Source: Malaya genurostris
Taxonomy: Eukaryota; Arthropoda; Insecta; Diptera; Culicidae
NCBI RefSeq assembly: GCF_030247185.1
Contig: NC_080571.1
Location: 83,895,025 to 83,959,024 of the forward strand
DNA length: 64,000 bases
Direction of reading: 5' to 3'
The notes below the pieces were generated by a model. It did no database searches and had not been told where the DNA came from. It worked only from the letters and a program-made list of their open reading frames with translations. Position 1 is the first letter of the stretch; every line of letters starts with the position of its first letter. Shown here one piece after another: positions 45,088-56,660 of the stretch. The translations under genes were made by a program, and so were the position numbers.

Positions 45088-45560
45088 CAGTGTTGGCATT
45101 ATCATTCTCAAAATATCAAAAATCAGTTATTATCGCCGATAATAATTGTTGGTGATTATCACTTACAAAATCATCGCCGAACATCATGAAGAAAATCATT
45201 TGATATTCTGAGAATGATATTAGAAAACGATTATCACTTAATATCGGTGTGCGAAATTTTCAAAACATCAAATATCACCGCTGAGTATGGGGGAAATCAT
45301 CACCCGTTCAATCTCACTTTAGCGATGTTTCGTAAACTCACACATGATTATCATTCAAAAGCATTATCACGATTATCACCCATGCGCGATTTTCACTACC
45401 ACATGGTGATATTCCGTGAGGTGAGTGTGGTATTGAAAATCAATTTCAACCAAATCTTAACATGCAGTATGATTATTTTTGGAACGGGTGGTGTCGAAAA
45501 TCATTGTCTGAAGTTATTTGAAATTGATGATAGTGAATTTCGGTTCGTAAAATTTTATCA
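45088..45560 (+). repeat. Left outer arm of foldback element
   Basis: It shares 'catcaaatatcaccgctga', 'gatgtttcgtaaactcacac' and 'aaaatcaatttcaaccaaat' with the reverse complement of 50470-50843. It is rich in 'gattatca' words. Confidence 0.85.
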
Positions 45561-48070
45561 AAACCCATGCAATATTGGTATTTTTGGAATGGGTATGATG
45601 AGTAGATGTTGATTATCGATGTCTGGAGTTATTTTGAAATCCAACATGGCGGCTCTCGGTTCATGAAAATTCAACTAAACCCATGCAATATGGGTATTTT
45701 TGGAACGGGTATGATGAGTAGGTGTTGAATATTGGTGTCTGGAGTCATTTTGAAATCCAAGATGGCGGCTCTCGGTTCATGAAAATTCAACGAAACCCAT
45801 GCAATATGGGTGTTTTTAGAACGGGTATGATGAGTAGGTGTTGAATATTGATGTCTGGAGTCATTTTGAAATCCAACATGGCGGCTCTCGGTTCATGAAA
45901 ATTCAACGAAACCCATGCAATATGGGTGTTTTTAGAACGGGTATGATGAGTAGATGTTGATTATCGATGTCTGGAGTTATTTTGAAATCCAACATGGCGG
46001 CTCTCGGTTCATGAAAATTCAACTAAACCCATGCAATATGGGTATTTTTGGAACGGGTATGATGAGTAGGTGTTGAATATTGGTGTCTGGAGTCATTTTG
46101 AAATCCAAGATGGCGGCTCTCGGTTCATGAAAATTCAACGAAACCCATGCAATATGGGTGTTTTTAGAACGGGTATGATGAGTAGGTGTTGAATATTGAT
46201 GTCTGGAGTCATTTTGAAATCCAACATGGCGGCTCTCGGTTCATGAAAATTCAACTAAACCCATGCAATATGGGTATTTTTGGAACGGGTATGATGAGTA
46301 GATGTTGAATATTGATGTCTGGAGTCATTTTGAAATCCAAGATGGCGGCTTTCGGTTCATGAAAATTCATCTAAACCCATGCAATATGGGTATTTTTGGA
46401 ACGGGTATGATGAGTAGATGTTGAATATTGATGTCTGGAGTCATTTTGAAATCCAACATGGCGGCTCTCGGTTCATGAAAATTCAACTAAACCCATGCAA
46501 TATGGGTATTTTTGGAACGGGTATGATGAGTAGATGTTGAATATTGATGTCTGGAGTCATTTTGAAATCCAAGATGGCGGCTTTCGGTTCATGAAAATTC
46601 ATCTAAACCCATGCAATATGGGTATTTTTGGAACGGGTATGATGAGTAGGTGTTGAATATTGATGTCTGGAGTCATTTTGAAATCCAACATGGCGGCTCT
46701 CGGTTCATGAAAATTCAACTAAACCCATGCAATATGGGTATTTTTGGAACGGGTATGATGAGTAGATGTTGAATATTGATGTCTGGAGTCATTTTGAAAT
46801 CCAACATGGCGGCTCTCGGTTCATGAAAATTCAACTAAACCCATGCAATATGGGTATTTTTGGAACGGGTATGATGAGTAGGTGTTGAATATTGATGTCT
46901 GGAGTCATTTTGAAATCCAACATGGTGGCTCTCGGTCCATGAAAATTCAACTAAACCCATGCAATATGGGTATTTTTGGAACGGATATGATGAGTAGATG
47001 TTGAATATTGGTATCTGAAGTCATTTTGAAATAGAAGATGGCGGCTCTTGGTTCATGAAAATTCATCTGAAACCATGCAATATGGGTATTTTTGGAACGG
47101 GTATGATGAGTAGATGTTGAATATTGGTGTCTGAAGTGATTTTGAAATCCAACATGGTGGTTCTCGGTTCATGAAAATTCAACTAAACCCATGCAATATG
47201 GGTATTTTTGGAACGGGTATGATGAGTAGATGTTGAATATTGATGTCTGGAGTCATTTTGAAATCCAAGATGGCGGCTTTCGGTTCATGAAAATTCATCT
47301 AAACCCATGCAATATGGGTATTTTTGGAACGGGTATGATGAGTAGGTGTTGAATATTGATGTCTGGAGTCATTTTGAAATCCAACATGGCGGCTCTCGGT
47401 TCATGAAAATTCAACTAAACCCATGCAATATGGGTATTTTTGGAACGGGTATGATGAGTAGATGTTGAATATTGATGTCTGGAGTCATTTTGAAATCCAA
47501 CATGGCGGCTCTCGGTTCATGAAAATTCAACTAAACCCATGCAATATGGGTATTTTTGGAACGGGTATGATGAGTAGGTGTTGAATATTGATGTCTGGAG
47601 TCATTTTGAAATCCAACATGGTGGCTCTCGGTCCATGAAAATTCAACTAAACCCATGCAATATGGGTATTTTTGGAACGGATATGATGAGTAGATGTTGA
47701 ATATTGGTATCTGAAGTCATTTTGAAATAGAAGATGGCGGCTCTTGGTTCATGAAAATTCATCTGAAACCATGCAATATGGGTATTTTTGGAACGGATAT
47801 GATGAGTAGATGTTGAATATTGGTGTCTGAAGTCATTTTGAAATAGAAGATGGCGGCTCTTGGTTCATGAAAATTCATCTGAAACCATGCAATATGGGTA
47901 TTTTTGGAACGGGTATGATGAGTAGATGTTGAATATTGGTGTCTGAAGTGATTTTGAAATCCAACATGGTGGTTCTCGGTTCATGAAAATTCAACTAAAC
48001 CCATGCAATATGGGTATTTTTGGAACGGGTATGATGAGTAGGTGTCGATTATCGATGTCTGGAGTCATTT
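45561..48070 (+). repeat. 116-bp tandem array, left (about 21 units)
   Basis: The word 'atgcaatatgggt' recurs every 115-117 bp from about 45565 to 48001. Each unit also holds 'ggaacgggtatgatgagtag', 'tgtctggagtcattttgaaa' and 'atggcggctctcggttcatg'. Variants are shared between distant units; for instance 'catggtggctctcggtccat' appears near 46920 and 47620, six units apart, so the array has a higher-order structure. The first and last units are more diverged. Confidence 0.95.
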
Positions 48071-49074
48071 TGATATCCAAAATGTGAACTTCTAGTTTAT
48101 GAAAATTTTTCGAAAAATTTGAACTTAGTTTGTGTAGAACGCTCGTCGCGTGCGATTGTATTTCTTTGTTGCTCTGCGTTGTTTCGCTGTGTTTCGGTCG
48201 GATTTTTCTGCAGGTTCCAGTGTTGCATTCAATATTTTTGTTGTTAAAAACGGAGAAATGATGAATTTGAAAGAGGAAAGAAACTACAACTGATGCCAGA
48301 AGGGTGGACAGTGCATGGAAGTTCTTTTTTGGTGTTGGTATTTTATTCTCGTGAATGCAATCTATCACCGTGTTTTACCCACCAAAACTGAAGTGAAAAC
48401 CACGGAGTTTTAACTTTTTCGGGAGTTGAGTGTCATCTAGCGGCAAGTAACACTCATCAATTAACCATTTACTATATATTAAATGGCATTAAGTGTGAAT
48501 TGAAAATATTAAACGTCACCGTGATTGGTAGTATCTGCTACACAACCTTGTAATTTTGTCGCTATAATCTGCATCTCTAAATTCTAATTTCATAAGCTTG
48601 TAGGTCTACTAGAAGACAACTGTGCAGGCTATTGCGCATTAACGTCGATTTTGCAGTAATGTTTCCGACATTACTTACCGTTTGTTTATAGAGGTAATTT
48701 TTTTCAAATTTCGAATAAAAACGGACAATTTTCTTTGAAAAATTAGTGCAACACTTCGAGACGGTATTGTAGATTTGAATTCATTGTGCGAAAGCAGACA
48801 TTTATTTAAGAATCACTATCAAAAATTTATCATCGACAGTTCTGCAAATATTGCACTTGAACCAATACTACTGTTCTAAAGCTTGGGAAAAGTAAGGAAC
48901 TCGTTTGTTGAGCATTCTGGTAGTCGAATTGTTGACATCAAATTGGTTGCTGTCAACCAAATGATTGGCGATTGAAAACTAACACAATCCAATTATACAT
49001 ATTTTCGAAAATTTGCTATGTTTAATCTATCACTTCAAACAATTTTCTTACTTTCGTAGTATATTTTTATTGCT
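48071..49074. other. Unique centre of foldback element
   Basis: About 1 kb that is not repetitive and has no coding frame of note. It separates the two inverted arrays. It contains a GC-richer block 48140-48220 and the segment 'gagttgagtgtcatctagcg'. It may be what is left of the parent element's interior or captured host DNA. Confidence 0.7.
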
Positions 49075-50470
49075 GATCTTGGATTTCAAAATGACTCCAG
49101 ACATCAATATTCAACATCTACTCATCATACCCGTTCCAAAAATACCCATATTGCATGGTTTCAGATGAATTTTCATGAACCGAAAGCCGCCATCTTGGAT
49201 TTCAAAATCACTTCAGACACCAATATTCAACATCTACTCATCGTACCCGTTCCAAAAATACCCATATTGCATGGGTTTAGATGAATTTTCATGAACCGAA
49301 AGCCGCCATCTTGGATTTCAAAATGACTCCAGACATCAATATTCAACATCTACTCATCGTACCCGTTCCAAAAATACCCATATTGTATGGTTTCAGATGA
49401 ATTTTCATGAACCGAAAGCCGCCATCTTGGATTTCAAAATCACTTCAGACACCAATATTCAACATCTACTCATCGTACCCGTTCCAAAAATACCCATATT
49501 GCATGGTTTCAGATGAATTTTCATGATCCGAGAGCCGCCATCTTGGATTTCAAAATCACTTCAGACACCAATATTCAACATCTACTCATCGTACCCGTTC
49601 CAAAAATACCCATATTGCATGGGTTTAGATGAATTTTCATGAACCGAAAGCCGCCATCTTGGATTTCAAAATGACTCCAGACATCAATATTCAACATCTA
49701 CTCATCGTACCCGTTCCAAAAATATCCATATTGTATGGTTTCAGATGAATTTTCATGAACCGAAAGCCGCCATCTTGGATTTCAAAATCACTTCAGACAC
49801 CAATATTCAACATCTACTCATCGTACCCGTTCCAAAAATACCCATATTGCATGGTTTCAGATGAATTTTCATGATCCGAGAGCCGCCATCTTGGATTTCA
49901 AAATGACTCCAGACATCGATATTTAACATCTACTCATCGTACCCGTTCCAAAAATACCCATATTGCATGGGTTTAGATGAATTTTCATGAACCGAAAGCC
50001 GCCATCTTGGATTTCAAAATCACTTCAGACACCAATATTCAACATCTACTCATCGTACCCGTTCCAAAAATACCCATATTGCATGGGTTTAGATGAATTT
50101 TCATGAACCGAAAGCCGCCATCTTGGATTTCAAAATGACTCCAGACATCAATATTCAACATCTACTCATCGTACCCGTTCCAAAAATACCCATATTGTAT
50201 GGTTTCAGATGAATTTTCATGAACCGAAAGCCGCCATCTTGGATTTCAAAATCACTTCAGACACCAATATTCAACATCTACTCATCGTACCCGTTCCAAA
50301 AATACCCATATTGCATGGTTTCAGATGAATTTTCATGATCCGAGAGCCGCCATCTTGGATTTCAAAATGACTCCAAACATCGATATTTAACATCTACTCA
50401 TCATACCCGTTTCAAAAATATCCATATTGCCATGGGTTTAGATGAATTTTTACGAACCGAATTTCACTAT
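49075..50470 (-). repeat. 116-bp tandem array, right (about 12 units, inverted)
   Basis: The same unit as the left array in reverse complement: 'acccatattgcatgg' recurs every 116 bp from about 49143 to 50425. Variants such as 'tcatgatccgagagccgcc' occur at about 49523, 49872 and 50335. This array is more homogeneous than the left one. Confidence 0.95.
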
Positions 50471-50843
50471 CAACAATTTCAAATTACTTCAGACATCGAG
50501 ATTCGACACCACCCATTCCAAAAATAATCATACTGCATGATAAGATTTGGTTGAAATTGATTTTCAAAACTTCACTCACCTCATTGAATATCACCATGTG
50601 ATAGTGAAAATCTTTGCATGGCTGATAATTGTGAGAATGATTTTCAATGATGATAATTTATAATCATGTGTGAGTTTACGAAACATCACTATGGTGATAT
50701 TGGACGGGGTGTGATATTTTCCATACTCACTTCGAGTGATCACAATTATCATTGATATTGTAGATAGTGATAATCGCTGTCGAAAATCGCGCATGATTTT
50801 CTGCAGCGGTGAGATTTGATTATTTGATATTTTCGCAACACTG
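50471..50843 (-). repeat. Right outer arm of foldback element
   Basis: Reverse complement homologous to 45088-45560. It ends 'atattttcgcaacactg' at the target duplication. Confidence 0.85.
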
Positions 50844-51294
50844 ATCCTGTTGTTTTCTGGCCAGATCTTGCTTCTTGCCACTACTCGAAATCAACGGTAG
50901 AATGATATACTACCAAAAATGTCACTTTCGCCGCAAAAGACATGAATCCACCAAATTGCTCACAACTTCGACCAATTGAGGAATTTTGAGCATTAACGAA
51001 GGCACATCTTAGGAAAAATGACTCGGCAGCCGAAACCATTCAACAGTTCGAAAAACATTGGAAAAAAGTGTTAAAACATGCCGCCAAGAAGTCTGTACGG
51101 AATTTAATGAGGAACGTTCGCAAGAAGGTGCGCCAGCTAGTCTACAATGGCTAAGTAGCAAATGTTGAGAATAATATTCATGTTGTTGTAGTCTAATATT
51201 ATCAGTATATCGAATAAAATTTGAATATCTAACACTTGTGAATTATTTCCAGCGAAGTCAAAGTGCGTCCATACTTTCTGGGACAGTCTTTAAG

Positions 51295-51725
51295 CCAATT
51301 TTTATAATTTTAGTTCCGCCTGAAAGCTTATATCCTATTATTTATGGAATTCGAATGGCTCATGACGGATGGTTCCTGTTTCGGAGACATGATCGTATAA
51401 GTGACGTAACCGACAAACCGCACTTTTTTTTTCTATCCGTTCAATTTTCTCAGAAATGAGGGATCAGATTCGAATAATCTTAGACGCGTTTGTAAGCTAC
51501 TATCAGACCAAAAAGGGATCCAAATAGGATGGCCAGTGGCGAGCACCTCCGGTTTCAGGGATATAACCGAATAAGGGACGCAACTGACAAACCGCTCTCA
51601 TTACTATCTGAACAATTTTCTCAAGATTGACTCAATCGATTTCGATACATTTGAGCTGAAAGTTCAAATGAAGTCTAAATGTATCACTGCTGATACTTTC
51701 TGTTCCGGAAATATTATCAAAATCT
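51295..51725 (+). repeat. Repeat related to the 35.2-kb mosquito repeat
   Basis: Two internal units of about 155 bp share 'ggtttcagggatataaccga' or 'tgtttcggagacatgatcgt', then 'aagtgacgtaaccgacaaac' and 'tcaattttctcagaaatgag'. Wording and layout resemble 35185-35760. No coding content. Confidence 0.55.
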
Positions 51726-52348
51726 ACCTGAATTTGCTTCAAAAGTTTGCCCATTGAAAATATATTATTTAAATAATGGCATTATAACATCACTAAGTAG
51801 AGTAAGAAGTAGGTTTTAATATCTTTAGAAAAATGTTGAATCATAAGTTTCTTCTGCTCATTTTTATTGCATTTGTGTTTTTCAACAGTGACTGATTTCC
51901 TAAGACTGTAAATCGTCTCTTAATGATTCGTGTTTTGAAAAACTACTAAATTCAAATTATTGATTAATATTACTTTGTGTACTCAAAGTAACTTTGGCAC
52001 TATCACACCTTGAATAATTTGTGTTTTCTCTATTCTTTTTTCTTACAGATACTAGATCAAACTGCAGTCTAAAGTAAGTCTACATGTACTGTTTGTATTG
52101 CATTATACACTGCAAATTTGCCTCCCTAATTTCCACTACATCTATTCGTATACTATTATTATTCAATTCACTCTTGTATTAGCGCAAAAGTTCGTACACA
52201 TATAGGCATTTCAGTCACTATTTATAGTCTTCCTCAATGTGCGAGTACGTCGGAAGTGAACGTTGATGAAGATTCTAAGCGGTGAATTGTGTGAATGAGT
52301 ATACAATGAAAGAAAATCGAATTCTATTATTGACTATGTGACTGTAAC
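51726..52348. other. No feature seen
   Basis: AT-rich sequence. The left end of the following ITmD37E copy should lie here, but I cannot identify its terminal repeat. Confidence 0.4.
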
Positions 52349-53188
52349 TTAAACCTGTGCCTGGAAGAAGAATGGCAAAGTTTCGGCTGCCGAGACATGT
52401 TTCCTAAGACGTGCCTTCGTTAATGCCCAAAATTCCTCAATTGGTCGAAGTTGTGGACAATTTGGTGGATTCATATCTTTTGGGGCGAAAGTGACATTTT
52501 TGGTAGTATACCATTCTACCGTTGATTTCGAGTAGTGGCAAGAAGCAAGATCTTGCCAGAAGACAACAGGATCCTTGTGGCTTTGGATCATGGGTAGAAG
52601 TCGTTTTTGTAAACATTCCTTGATGTATATTTCGCTGTTCATTGAAGCAGTGGTGATGAAGGGTTTCGAAATCTTACCGCAGCTACAAATTGCTTGCCAG
52701 ACCATAGCTTTCTTACCAAGTTTTTCGACTTCAATCGATGTGTCGGACTGGTTTAACACTTACCCTTCGTCGTCCATGATTATGCAGTTCAAATTTCCAG
52801 CAAGAATCGTATTGTACAGCTTTCGAACCCTCGGCCTGATCGACGCTTCTTGTTTCGGACTACGTTTTGGTTGTTTCTGCTTCTTATAGGTTCGAAGATT
52901 CAAACGTTCTTTAGCACGAAGAACATTTGACTTCGAAGTACCCGGGGCCAAAAGGCCACATCCCGAACTGATACCTCCTTCTTTTGCTCGAACGTCTTCA
53001 GTATACGTTTATCCAACTGAGGGTTAGCAGGACCTTTTTTCGACCCGTTTTCGGTTTATCCCCAAAGGCACGGTTTTTTCACTTACTCCTTCCATTTTTG
53101 CTATCTTTCTCAGTGACAGTCCGCGTTCTGTGCACCATTTGTACACAATTTTTCGACGTTGTTCTGCTGAAAGTCCACGCATTTCGAT
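52349..53188 (-). pseudogene. ITmD37E transposase, nearly complete but frame-broken
   Basis: In order on the minus strand: MRGLSAEQRRKIVYKWC then LSLRKIAKMEGVSEKTV (N-terminal helix-turn-helix); LNLRTYKKQKQPKRSPKQ and RKLYNTILAGNLNCIIMDDEG (first catalytic Asp); SIEVEKLGKKAMVWQAICSCG; FWQDLASCHYSKSTVEWY (second Asp); and NPPNCPQLRPIEEFWALTKARL (catalytic Glu, 37 residues after the Asp). All catalytic residues are visible, but there are frame breaks near 52760 and 52950-53030. The natural start is probably the ATG at MRGLSAEQ. Confidence 0.88.
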
Positions 53189-53332
53189 ACAAACTAATGA
53201 AAACGAATAAACAACTGCACAAGTGGTTAGAGAAGAGTGTAAACAACAGGACGCAGCCATAAAAATTGACAGATTGTGAACCATTGCGAAATGGTTTTTG
53301 GTTGCGTCCATACTTTCTGGGACAGTCTTTAG
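52349..53332 (-). mobile_element. ITmD37E element, minus strand
   Basis: The 5' terminal repeat on the minus strand is 'aaagactgtcccagaaagta' at 53313-53332, continuing to 'tggacgca' at 53303. Its mate marks the 3' end of the split copy at 51290, so the two belong to one subfamily. The 3' end of this copy is not recognised. Confidence 0.82.
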
Positions 53333-53654
53333 AACGATTCGGAAATTTTTGTAGTTTATACTACTAACAAAACCTTGACAATTGTGGAGTGCGCAGTAGT
53401 ACATACGGCTCCTGGTAACAAAAAGTGTGAAACTTGATATCCCGTACTACTCTATAACCGATCGATCTACGTTCAGGTGTGAACGTATTGGTACTGATTG
53501 ATAAATTCTAAAGTTATCAAAAATTGTACATTGAATAATGATTTGCCAATCCCAAGACTTCGTTATGTATAAGCTCAGCTGATTCCGATCAATAACTCAG
53601 TAGATACCAGTGTTGGTCACTTAAGCTCAAGATGTAACTGACCATAGGTACTAA

Positions 53655-54090
53655 TTGGAATGAGAAGTTCCGGGCCTAACAAAGGAAAAGACGATTTTTT
53701 ACTGTGAAATCTTTTTTATTCTTCAATATAATTTCCATCTAGAGCGATACACTTGACCCATGGGTCCTCCATCATTTTGATGTCCTTTTTGAAAAAAAAA
53801 GATTTGTCAAGGCTTCCGTTCCTGCAATGACCTCAGTATTCGACGAAAAGTTCTTTCCCTGGAGAATCCTTTACAGGTTTGCAAATAGATAATAGTCGCT
53901 GGGGGCCAGATCTGGAGAATACGGGGGATGGTGGACCAATCGGAACCGCAAATCATTCGGTTTCACCGTTGCTTGTTTGATCAGGAATCGAAACTCGTCT
54001 TTTTACACAACTTGATGAAAACTAGAACTCATCCGACACGATCAGCTGCTATTCAAACATTAGTGGATAGCTTGGCATGAAACTTGGTAT
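53655..54090 (-). pseudogene. mariner fragment, 3' part
   Basis: On the minus strand a decayed frame reads HPPYSPDLAPSDYYLFANL (third catalytic Asp region of a DD34D mariner) around 53880-53940. The terminal region 'aagttccgggcctaaca' lies near 53660 and resembles the mariner end at 56190. The 5' part is lost. Confidence 0.75.
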
Positions 54091-56184
54091 TGGGCCATTT
54101 AGAGGCTTGTTCTCAACAAAAATATACAAGGTTCGAAACTATTTACGTCTTTTCTGCGAGAGACCCGGGATTTTTTATTCCATGTAGTAGTTAAATGATA
54201 CAAATCTGTCTATAGATCATTGTTACAAAAGTCCCAAAATAACCGAAGAAAACTTTTGACCGAGGTGGGACTTTGAATTATTTATCGATATTCAATTTTG
54301 GAAATTTTTTATTCCCAATACCTAAATGCATTCAAGAAGAGAACGTGACTTAAGTAAATTTAATGTTGTGCTATTAGAATTTATGGCTCGAAATGATTTG
54401 CAACCAATGTTTGTGCGAACGGCTGTGAGATACATTCATCGGTCGGAACACTCGGAGTGGAGGCTTTCCAAATAATTACTATTTAAACGGAGGCTGGGCT
54501 GTTGCCGTTCCCGTTATCGAGTATGTAAGTACCAACCACCACCAGCCAGATCACTTCACACTTCATTTTTCGAAGCGGTCGATGACACTGTTTTGCTGTT
54601 AGCCAGTTTGTTTTACCGGCTAAAATTTACAATTCGTCTTTCACCACTACGAAGTTAGGTAAATGCACACTTCGCATAGATAAAATATTGCAATTTTATA
54701 CGCTCATGGGAAGTTTCGGTTTCGGATTGCCTGATGCGTTTCCATGGAAACTGAAAGGAATTTGGCTGCTTATCAAAACTGCATTTAATCGAAAAAAAGT
54801 ACTTTCATTTTTTTTCCTTTTCCTCTAATCGAGGCGTGCTATTTTTATGAATATGTTTTTTTTTCTATTTTGACCTCCGGTTGAACCATTTTAACCAAAG
54901 GACCCAAAAATACCGAACTCAAAATCTCGACTCATTTCGCACTCCGCTTGAATTGGATTGGATAATTCTTCGATGCGTCCGTCATTCGGTTTTTCGCAGA
55001 CCCACACCAGACCACTTCTCGCGTCACGTCACATACTTGTGCGGAGCAGCAACTCATCATCCGTGGAGGGTGGTAATTACGAAAAATTTTCAAGTGCAGC
55101 TCCTCCCATTCCGCCTCGAATGTGCTGGGAAAATCAGCAAAGGCAAAACACCAAAAATATAAACCAGTTTCTACCTGCCGGCTGCGCCTATTTGCTCCGA
55201 TCGAGTCATACTGATGATGATGATGATGATGATGATGGATATACAGCGGCAATCGGAACCGTTGTCACCGGGTTAGTGCGGAATGGATTTTGAACGTGGG
55301 ATTTTGGCTTGTGCTTTGGATCTCATCGTAAATCGGTTAACGCCTGACTATAGGCGAAGCGGTTTTCTATTGACCCCACGAGTATTTGCTCGTTTGAGGC
55401 GGAGTGTGTGTGGTTCAGGTTCAGGTGAAATTATTGCCTTCTGTTGTTGGTTGGCGGTGACTGACATGGTAATGGTGCCGTGGCAGGAGGTACGATGTGG
55501 CGGTGGCGCCAGACGATCGAAAAACGAAGACCGGATCACGAATTACTGTTAAGTCAATTCGAGCAATGGCTTTGACTTTGTCTACTTGAACTGTACACTT
55601 TTCTGTTGGCTCGAGGTCGGTTTAAATTACGCTTCCTGAATGTAGTAAATTCAAACTATTCGAGTACTCGTTTAGTCAAAACTAAACTTAGTTACTAGAG
55701 CAGACATCTGTCTTTTCTAGTTTCTCAAGAAAAAGAACCACCAATAAATGAAACAACCTTGCCGTACAAAGATCAATCTCGAGTCGGAAAATTGTGTCGA
55801 AAAACAACGGCCCATTCAAATGTAAATCAGGAAACATTAACTTGCGAACGCCCAGAAATCGTTTATGGAAATTTGGGTGGAAAATAAATTAGGTGTGATG
55901 TCTTTCGTGACTCATTTGATACAGCCATAAAAGAAACAATAGGACCTTAGCGCGTTATAAAAGCTCCGGTGCATCCAAAATTTGCTATGATTGATTTCAA
56001 GCGTTCCGTTGCACGATCAACAATAAATGACATTGAAGCTTGCCACCACAGTTCGATGGAATGCAATTGAACAAAGCTAAACACGAGATGTTTATACAAT
56101 TCAAGTAGTAACATGTTGTTGAAATCCATTTTCTTCACGTTGCGTGTTACAATAAAATGAAAATCAATATGTGCTCTTTAACAG
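54091..56184. other. Unassigned; GC-richer unique sequence and microsatellite
   Basis: A (GAT)n microsatellite lies at about 55210-55237. 54480-55560 is less AT-rich and may be older single-copy sequence. Frames of 90-110 codons overlap on both strands and have no recognised domain. No splice or promoter signal convinces me. Confidence 0.4.
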
Positions 56185-56660
56185 ATGGGCTGAAAAGTCC
56201 CGGGCCTAAAAAAAAGAACACGATTTTTTTGGTTCAAAATTAACTTTATTCGTCAATGTAGTGCCCATCAAAAGCAACGCAGACGTTCAAGCACCGTTCT
56301 AACATTTCAATACAACTTTTGTAGAACGATTTATCTTTTGCCTCAGATTCAGCGATAACCTCTTAATTTGTGCGAAATTTCTAATTTCTTACCGGCGAGC
56401 ATTTTTTCAGGTCTGCGAAAAGCCAGTAGTCGCTGGGAACCAAATCCGGCGAATACGGTGGATGCGGGAGCAATTCGAATTTCAATTCATGTAGTTTTGC
56501 CATTGTCTTGATTGACTTTTGACACGGTGCGTTGTCTAGATGAAACAATATTTTTCTTTGCTATTTCAGCCTTCAAACGCTCCAATAACGCTATATAATA
56601 TTCACTGTTAATGGTATTTCCTTTCTCAAGATAGTCGATAAATAACCTTTCCAGCCGATA

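Larger units (their letters stand above)
45088..50843. mobile_element. Giant hAT-like foldback element (5.76 kb)
   Basis: It begins CAGTGTTGGC and ends, inverted, CAGTGTTGCG, flanked by the exact 8-bp duplication ATCCTGTT (45080-45087 and 50844-50851). The uninterrupted site is visible in the related ITmD37E copy near 52570. Outer arms of roughly 400-480 bp are homologous and inverted. Inside each arm is an array of a 116-bp unit, in opposite orientation on the two sides, around a unique centre of about 1 kb. CAG-ends and the 8-bp duplication suggest hAT. There is no transposase. Overall layout recalls Foldback and Galileo elements of Drosophila, which have expanded tandem repeats in their inverted ends. 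Confidence 0.9.
44878..51150 (+). pseudogene. ITmD37E transposase, interrupted
   Basis: Left part: SIEVEKFGKKARVWQAICSC, then IYIKECLQKQLLPMIRSHKDPV, ending at the insertion. Right part from 50852: FWPDLASCHYSKSTV (second catalytic Asp, with a one-base frame change) and NPPNCSQLRPIEEF (catalytic Glu), followed by stops. Compared with the related copy at 52349-53404, the host gene lacks its N-terminus and the first catalytic Asp region. Confidence 0.88.
44840..51290 (+). mobile_element. ITmD37E element, split by hAT foldback
   Basis: The left part (44840-45087) and right part (50844-51290) are one transposase gene and 3' end interrupted by a 5.76-kb insertion. The right end is 'tgcgtccatactttctggga' followed by 'cagtcttt' to about 51290, the same terminal repeat as at 53303-53332. 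The 5' end and DNA-binding half are missing. Confidence 0.87.

Noticed and set aside
47991..48368. 125-codon minus-strand frame at the edge of the satellite
   Set aside because: It runs from the unique centre into the repeat and shows no conserved motif.
45561..50470. CRISPR or gene cluster reading of the 116-bp arrays
   Set aside because: Units are contiguous without spacers, lie in inverted arms of a transposon and contain no sustained frame.
54881..55552. Overlapping 90-111-codon frames near the GAT microsatellite
   Set aside because: They run through simple repeats (poly-Asp or poly-His) and conflict on both strands; no homologous domain recognised.
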